Positions 57,904 through 64,000 of a stretch of DNA of 64,000 bases are shown here, one piece after another. Both the position numbers and the translations under genes were made by a program. The notes beneath the pieces are model-generated. The model saw only the letters and a program-made list of their open reading frames with translations. It was not told the origin of the DNA and did no database searches. Numbering within the stretch: the stretch's first letter is position 1; each line of letters starts with the position of its first letter. The DNA is from Cyathus striatus (lineage: Eukaryota > Basidiomycota > Agaricomycetes > Agaricales > Nidulariaceae): positions 2,914,001 through 2,978,000 of the forward strand of contig JAOVFP010000018.1 in NCBI GenBank assembly GCA_025738555.1, written 5' to 3'.

Positions 57904-60086
57904 ATGGCCTGGCGATGCACAGGAAAGACCAACGCAGAGCTCATCGCCAACATGCGACGAGCCGACATCATAGGCAGCGATAGAGTCGCCGAGGTGCATC
58001 TCCCCCTCTCTCTCTTTAACGCATCTCAGCTAACGGATCCAATCATCCCACTCTGCGTTTCATTGATCCAATCTGATCGTTTCAACATCCTGATGCACGC
58101 AATTACTCATCGCATGTCTGGAATCGACGGAATGATGCGCCTCGCACCGCTTTTGATATCCCGCCGTTTATTACCGTCATCGGCTTTATAATGCGAATCG
58201 CATTTCATTGTATTTGACTGTCACTGCGGGATCGGCGTAATAACACCCGCAGGCAATGTCAAAAGTAGACCGGGCAAACTATGTCCCGCACTCCTCAACA
58301 GCGTACGAAGACTCGCCCCAACCAATCGGACACGGAGCGACCATCTCTGCTCCTCACATGGTTCGTTTGCCCTCCTCGCTACCCACTCACTCACCCACTC
58401 ACTTAACAACAGCACGCATACGCATCAACCCACCTTCTTCCATACTTATCCTCCACCTCTCACGTCCTAGACATCGGCTCAGGCTCAGGCTATCTCACTG
58501 CAGTATTTCACCATCTCATAGGCCCACAAGGCGTCGTAGTAGGCGTCGAGCACATCCCCGAGCTCGCACAGTGGTCTGAGGCCAATCTGCGGAAAGATGG
58601 CCTAGGAGGCGCGTTAGAGAGGGGAGAGATAAAGGTTGTGGTTGGTGATGGGCGGGAGGGGTTTAAAGAGAATGGTTTGTTTCCTCGTCTACTTGTATTT
58701 CATTTTTCTAACACCCCTCCTAGCACCATACACAGCTATCCACGTAGGCGCAGCAGCCCCGACCGTCCCACAACCCCTCATCGACCAGCTCGCTTCCCCC
58801 GGACGGATGTTCATCCCCGTCGGCACAGGACTGCAATACGTCGAGCATGTCGACAAGAACGAGAAGGGGGAAGTGACTAGGGACAGAGTAATGGGCGTAT
58901 CAGTGAGTCTTCCTCTTCCTGCTCTCTATATTCGCATCTCTTCGTGTTTTTTTCTTTTATTCGATTTTCGTGTTTTTGTCGAATTTCGGAATCGCGCCTG
59001 CTTGAAAAAATACAAACGGAACGGAAAGCAGACAACGGACGAACCACCACCCCACCCCCGGACAGTTCGCCAAGCCTACTTATTAAAACTTAACTTCTTA
59101 TGAAGAAGTCAAAGAGGCTTTAAGTTCAGCTTCGCTCCATTACGCATTCATTGCCTTTGCATGGTACTCTTAATGAACAGTGCGCAGCGGAGCGTGTTGG
59201 ATAGGTGATGCCAAGCAGGTGGTGTTGTGGATTGTGAATTGTTGCGTTGGTCGGTGGAGTCGGTGGCGGTGGTGTGTGTAGCCACCTAGCTTAATAGGCA
59301 TATTAGGCCCAGGTTGGCAGGAGATCTTCAAGTGTGCTGCGTCGGTTGGTGTGGTGAACGACAATCCCTGTCTCCGTTCATAATGCAGCTTGCCAAGGAA
59401 AGCCACATCGGTGGTCGATGGCTATTGGCGTTCTGGTATACCAGATCGAATCTAGCTTTCCAAGGACACTTGCGTCGGTGGTGATACCACCACTGTTGCT
59501 GTTGAACAACGCCAAATGTGGTCGTTCTCGGATGCCAAGAGCGCGTTAAAGCCTCCAACTTCCTGTACTTTCTATTCCTCCTCCTCTTTTCTTTTCCTCG
59601 TTTGCTTGGGGAGAAATTCTGGGGAGATGGGACAAAACGATGTAATCTTAACTTCCTGCGCTGCGTTGTCTATTCCTTTTTTCATTTTCTATTCTATTTT
59701 CCTGGGGGACGAATACTAGGGAGATGCACGAATCCCCTCCCACGCAGTCTATGCACCGCTCTCTCATCAAGTTGCATATCTAGCTTCCTGAACACTAGGC
59801 TTTCTTCAGTCTACTTCTCCATTGCTACGCTACTTGACACAGATTCCAGACAGACGTGCGCAGCGATGCCAAGCACTTACTTACCTTCATGCTGTAACAA
59901 TGTCGATGGTGTTAGTGTTTTGGTGGAGCTGACTGCGTCTTAGACGCCAAGGATGCGTTAGAAACTCTTTATCCTGTTCTACTTCTACTTCTACCTCGTA
60001 ACCTGCAATCTGGACCAGTACTAACGTTTTCTTTGTAGTATGTACCTCTCACGGACCGCGCGAAACAGACGGGGAGGATGAATTGA
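57904..60086 (+). CDS. Protein-L-isoaspartate O-methyltransferase
   Basis: Repairs damaged proteins by methylating isoaspartyl residues with S-adenosylmethionine, in the cytosol. Predicted 228 residues, the usual length. Exons: 57904-57993, 58253-58360, 58413-58674, 58724-58902, 60039-60086. Family motifs are [14 protein letters not shown] near the start, [16 protein letters not shown], the substrate loop ISAPHMHAYA (about 61-70), the methyl-donor motif [13 protein letters not shown] (84-96), then AIHVGAAAP and RMFIPVGTG. It ends [15 protein letters not shown]. Intron 1 (259 nt) and especially intron 4 (1,136 nt) are much longer than the other introns in the window. It shares a promoter region with the PIN-like gene. 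Confidence 0.9.
58903..60038 (+). other. Unusually long (1,136-nt) intron with internal repeats
   Basis: It lies between ...VMGVS and YVPLTDRA, which are contiguous in relatives. Two diverged direct repeats of about 80-100 bp (around 59549-59632 and 59650-59730, each AACTTCCTG...TCTATTCC... GGGAGATG) lie side by side. Shorter repeats of a CGTCGGTGGTG type recur near 59338, 59408 and 59470. A CCAAG...GCGTTA motif occurs near 59537 and 59946. No coding frame is supported. Confidence 0.6.
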
Positions 60087-61357
60087 CTTTTGAGCAAGTT
60101 GTTCGGCAGTTTGTGGTGTGGTTTAAGGTAAAGAAATGATTTGCATCTTCAAGTTACCGTGTATACTTCTATTTCTATTTATTTATTTTCTTTTGCCCCG
60201 CACATGTATTAACAAAACCCGCACATATCTCCTGCACTTTGTATTTCTGTACTACCAATATGTATACTTGTCAATGCTATATTTGATTCTGCTGTCAATC
60301 AAGTTGTTTTCTCTCCTTGGCAATGTTACCTTAGCAAAGAGGTATGGCGTGCGGAGGTTGCCACCGCTAAATTGCGGGTGATAGTGAAGGTTATATGGCA
60401 GCAACTGCTAACTATATGTAATACCTCAAATGGACGAAGTAAAGCATACTTTCTCTTGGCTACTCTAGCTTTCATTACACTCTTATCCAGCCGGCTCAAC
60501 TAGCTCGAATCACCGGCTCGTCCTCGAGAGCTAATCAACTCCTCCTCCTCCTCGATCCTCTCCCGAGTGACGAGTCCATCACTTGGCTGACCCTCGTATC
60601 CACTCGATGATACATTTCCATCGCTTCCTTTCATACTACACGTCTTGGCTTATCCACATACTTTCCTATACTCACTCATCCGTTACCCAAAGTGAATACT
60701 TGGGCCACTTGACAGCTTCATTACACTTCATCCGCGAGGATCAACAACTCTGCTCAAGTTCGACCTCCACAACCCGCGGTAAGCCTATACAGCAGCGAAA
60801 TACGGTATGACGTCATTAGAAAATCGTCACTGCGTCATCGCTGTACAGTGTACGTGCATGTTGCTTAACACACGTGTGCCTCGCAAGGTCTGAGCGACGA
60901 TCGGGGTTCAGTATGTTGGAGCTGTGGTTCGGTTTTTGCAAGGGGTGGTTCAAGCGCGGGGGGCCGGATTGAATTTGTCGAGGACCTGGACCGTTGGGAC
61001 TCGGGCTGAAGTGAAATGTTTACGAACGTGCGTGTGGAAAAGGCGCGATGAGCGTTAGACGCCAGACTAGCCTATTCCTGCCCACCGATTCTTCCCAAGT
61101 GCCAAGACTGTTTGAGGTGATAAGTAGTGTACAACCAAAATAGTACTACCTTTGTTTTTTTGCTTGTAAAATTATATGGCTACCTCCGGAGCATAATATC
61201 TACAAATAACGACAGTACTACCGTTGACGGCGGTAATCTTCAAACTCTGAGCTGTTGCTGAGGTGACTGCAAACCACGGACCATTGCTCTCTTTATCGAT
61301 TTGTTCATCATTCACTATCGACAAATATTCTCTCAGGTCTAATTATCTACTGGAATC
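60087..61357. other. Intergenic, no gene recognised
   Basis: About 1.27 kb with no recognised coding, RNA or repeat feature. Pyrimidine-rich tracts near 60520-60560 only. Confidence 0.5.
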
Positions 61358-62962
61358 ATGCAAAATACACCCTCGCGTCTCATCATCCTTCCATACGAGC
61401 TTCACCAACTCGTACTTTTCTTTCTTGGACCACTTGATATATTATCACTTCAAAGAGTGCGTCTCATCGGGAACTACGAGATTTATGTTGACCTGAATTA
61501 TCTCACAGGTATGCAAGCAAATGCATAATCTAACAAATGAACGAAATCTTTGGATCCAAAAACTGAAAGAAATGTGCGGGCAAAACGCGGTCTTTTTCCC
61601 TACCTATCCCATCGAGGTTATGACCCTTCAGGAATTGAAGCTTTCAGCTACGAGACCTGAAAGATTTTTATCATTACTTGAAAATTCCACACCTGGAGAA
61701 TCGTTACAATCATTTGAAAAGCGGTCATTTCACTTCCAGAGATTCATTGATGACACCCTCCACATCTATTTAGTTCCTGGAGGCCGATATTTGTTTTCAT
61801 TCTCAGGCAATAATTATATTTCTCTCCTGGACCTAAGTCACTTTGAACCTGTTAAGCTGGCCGAGATAGAAGCTCCCTGTAGAAGTTTGGTCGTTAGTAC
61901 AACGTGCAACGGCCTGGGTCTTCGAGCCGTTGTATTCGGATACACGCCGGAGAGTCGAAGGTATTTAATAATCAAAAACCTTGATCCTACTCATCATGGC
62001 AACTAGTAAACTAAATGCTTTCGACATATATCCATCATCTCCTAATCCGGAGTTCATAAATATTTCAACTTTCAGCCATCCAGTGATAGTTTACATAAAA
62101 GTTGTGTGTGTCTCTGGTGATTTAGTGGTGTTAGCAGGTTGTCAAACACTGTGGGTATGGAATGTTATAACCCAAAAAGCCACTATGTGGAGGGTCATGG
62201 GTCAATTTAACAGGGTAAAAGAAATCAATACCTATCTTTCGTAGTGCTTAAACTAACAACTAATAGATTTTCGCAACAGAAATGACGGTGACGACAGTTT
62301 CAAAGAATAAAATCATTCGGACTTGGCGCATTCCTGAATTATCTTTCGAATCATCTGCATTGTTCTTCAAGTTTGGAGATGCGAAATTTTTACACCCAGA
62401 TACAGAAGTTGATTTTTCTGGAGATTTCTTGCGCAACATCGGACAAGTTTCTGGACCATGTCATTGGTACACAGGAATGAAGATGTATCCGAATCATTTA
62501 TTTGACCTGGGTATTTTCACTTACAATGAAGCTTCTGTGGATGAAACGGAAGAATACACACCGGAATTATATCGGTACCAGCTAAACGCTAGTAACCCCT
62601 GCGATACAAATATCTTGGTGCATAAACCTTATCTTGTTCAGAAATATTGCTTAGAACCAACCACCGATGTTGAGTTGGAGCAAGTTCACCCCTATCGCTT
62701 TATCAACTCTAGGCTTGCAAGAGTATGGCATGAAGTCGTATGTCCGGATTCCAACGTTGATTATACAAGAACAAAATTGCACATTGGAGCGAGCGGATTG
62801 TCTGATTCTCAGGTAACTGGAAGACAGTATTTCTTATTCGATGAAGATCCTGTAATTCTAGCTCCGCCGTCGTTTACATTTTGTCCTATTTCTGGTCGCA
62901 TTTGCTACTTTCCTTACTTGGGTCGCCGTGATGGCGTTAGTGTTGTTGACTTTGTTAAATAG
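61358..62962 (+). CDS. F-box protein, family A, complete
   Basis: Predicted 484 residues in four exons: 61358-61456, 61509-61960, 62007-62214, 62267-62962. The F-box exon (LPYELHQLVLFFLGPLDILS) is again 99 nt. Family blocks are LKLSATRPERFLSLLENS, IYLVPGGRYLFSFSGN, TCNGLGLRAVVFGYT, AFDIYPSSPNPEFINISTFS, RTWRIPELSFESSALFF, GPCHWYTGMKMYPNHLFDLG, KLHIGASGLSDSQVTGRQY and FTFCPISGRICYFPYL. The last acceptor was chosen (after TAATAG at 62261-62266) because it alone restores the block IFATEMTVTTV that aligns with the relatives. Substrate unknown. Confidence 0.83.
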
Positions 62963-63079
62963 ATTTACAGATGTTACTACAGTGTACACTACTGTATCTG
63001 CTATGTCTATGGGCTAGTTACTGGAGTAGTTTACCAACGACCTATAAACAGACTGCCCATATCTAACACAGCTATATTA

Positions 63080-64000
63080 TCATAGATCCGTGTAGACCTC
63101 CATTGGTATTTCTATCTCGGATTTTTTATGCCGTGTCACGAATCCTTCCCATGGAGAGAAAGCATTGTCCGACTTTCTAAAGTAAACGGCGGATTTTTCC
63201 CCAAGTAGTACTTTATCCTCTTCCGAGTTCTCCTTTTGCCTATACTCATTAATGAAGATGTTAATTTGTCGAAGAGCAGCAATCCGATCATCAAGATGAT
63301 GTGCTTGCTGGCGTGCTTTCACAAATTCTTTCATGCCTTGTGCTGAGATGCCTGTTATCACTTTTGGATCGCAATACAACACCTCCAGCTGAGGGCATAT
63401 TATATCAGAATAGTCTTTTCCTAGAGGCCAAAGATCGTTGCAAATATCGGAGTCGCTGATAAAGTGTATAACATAATCATGCTGCCACGGTATGTCATCA
63501 TCGTCAACCTCCGTTACTGGAGACATTGGATGAAATATCATCGAAGTACCTTGAGGCTTCACCCATCTGTTATGAGTGAGGTTGGTTGAAAGTAATCTCA
63601 GATATTTGAGGTTTGGTGTTAACTGAAGAAGTTTCGCAATGTTCTGTCCAGACTCAGAGTTTTCAAGAGACCGCGGGGAATATATATTCAAAGATTGTAA
63701 ACTCTCCCCGCAGTTATGCAAGAGTTTATTCAACACATTTGCAGTTGTCAGTGTTTCTGCAGATGAATAACCGAGCTGGATATTCAATACTTTCAAAGCA
63801 GGTAGGTGTAAATGTTGCACGAAACCCATGACTTCGAATGACAGACTTCCAAATTCTAAAGATAGTGCTGTTAGGTTCGGGAGGGTAATATGCCCAACGC
63901 GGCGCGGCCATGAGTCATCACGATCATTACTATGATCGTGAATATTAAATACAATCATCTTTAGTGTCTCCAAAGATTGACAATGTTGAATAATGTTGCT
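63080..64000 (-). CDS. Leucine-rich F-box-type protein, 5' end beyond the right edge
   Basis: An open frame runs from the window edge to the stop at 63080 (about 306 codons seen). Degenerate leucine-rich repeats (LPNLTALSLEFGSLS, LPALKVLNIQLG, SLQSLNIYS, NLKYLRLLS, CPQLEVLYCD) resemble the C-terminal part of Agaricomycete F-box/LRR proteins. No F-box is visible because the N-terminus lies outside. The tail (EFVKARQQAHHLDDRIAALR) is helical and charged. It is convergent with the F-box gene ending at 62962. Confidence 0.7.
   Translation of the reverse strand, partial: SNIIQHCQSLETLKMIVFNIHDHSNDRDDSWPRRVGHITLPNLTALSLEFGSLSFEVMGFVQHLHLPALKVLNIQLGYSSAETLTTANVLNKLLHNCGESLQSLNIYSPRSLENSESGQNIAKLLQLTPNLKYLRLLSTNLTHNRWVKPQGTSMIFHPMSPVTEVDDDDIPWQHDYVIHFISDSDICNDLWPLGKDYSDIICPQLEVLYCDPKVITGISAQGMKEFVKARQQAHHLDDRIAALRQINIFINEYRQKENSEEDKVLLGEKSAVYFRKSDNAFSPWEGFVTRHKKSEIEIPMEVYTDL

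Overview
This looks like nuclear DNA of a mushroom-forming basidiomycete (Agaricomycetes). Genes are monocistronic and split by many short GT-AG introns of about 50-70 nt. The gene content is typical of that group: lineage-specific F-box families, Zn2Cys6 factors, an orphan 7TM protein, Plavaka/KDZ-type, hAT and DUF6589-type transposable elements. I cannot name the species. Family names come from recognising conserved motifs in the translations; no database search was run.

Layout. 1-10.7 kb: a left-truncated F-box gene, an MFSD5-like molybdate-anion transporter, an orphan 7TM protein, two tandem RNF216-like RBR ubiquitin ligases, and a second type of F-box gene. 10.8-22.1 kb: three tandem Zn2Cys6 transcription factor paralogues, all on the minus strand. 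They share a 13-exon structure that includes a 6-nt microexon inside the zinc cluster. 22.9-37.1 kb: a 57-bp minisatellite and the 5' end of a fourth factor copy. That copy is split by a 13-kb Plavaka/KDZ-type transposon with 43-bp terminal inverted repeats and an 8-bp target duplication. The transposon carries a decayed transposase, a divergent decayed DUF6698-like gene and a nested hAT element. 37.4-43 kb: two paralogous small tail-anchored proteins of unknown function, with a gene-like charged region, a MITE-like element and an inverted duplication between them. 43.6-49.7 kb: a 6.1-kb element with about 250-bp, nearly identical terminal inverted repeats. It holds only two convergent genes, a DUF6589 protein and a RecQ-like helicase with a zinc knuckle. 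50-64 kb: three more members of the first F-box family, a PIN-like auxin-efflux-type carrier and a protein-L-isoaspartate methyltransferase that share a divergent promoter, and a partial leucine-rich F-box-type gene.

How it fits together. The stable genes (transporter, carrier, repair methyltransferase, RBR ligases) are ordinary housekeeping or signalling genes. The centre is a transposon-rich accessory zone where duplication of a transcription factor was followed by nested insertions. Premature stops in the older elements are almost all TGA where related proteins have arginine (CGA), which suggests methylation-linked C-to-T decay. The strongest candidate for something undescribed is the 43.6-49.7 kb element, a two-gene transposon pairing a putative DUF6589 transposase with a RecQ-type helicase.
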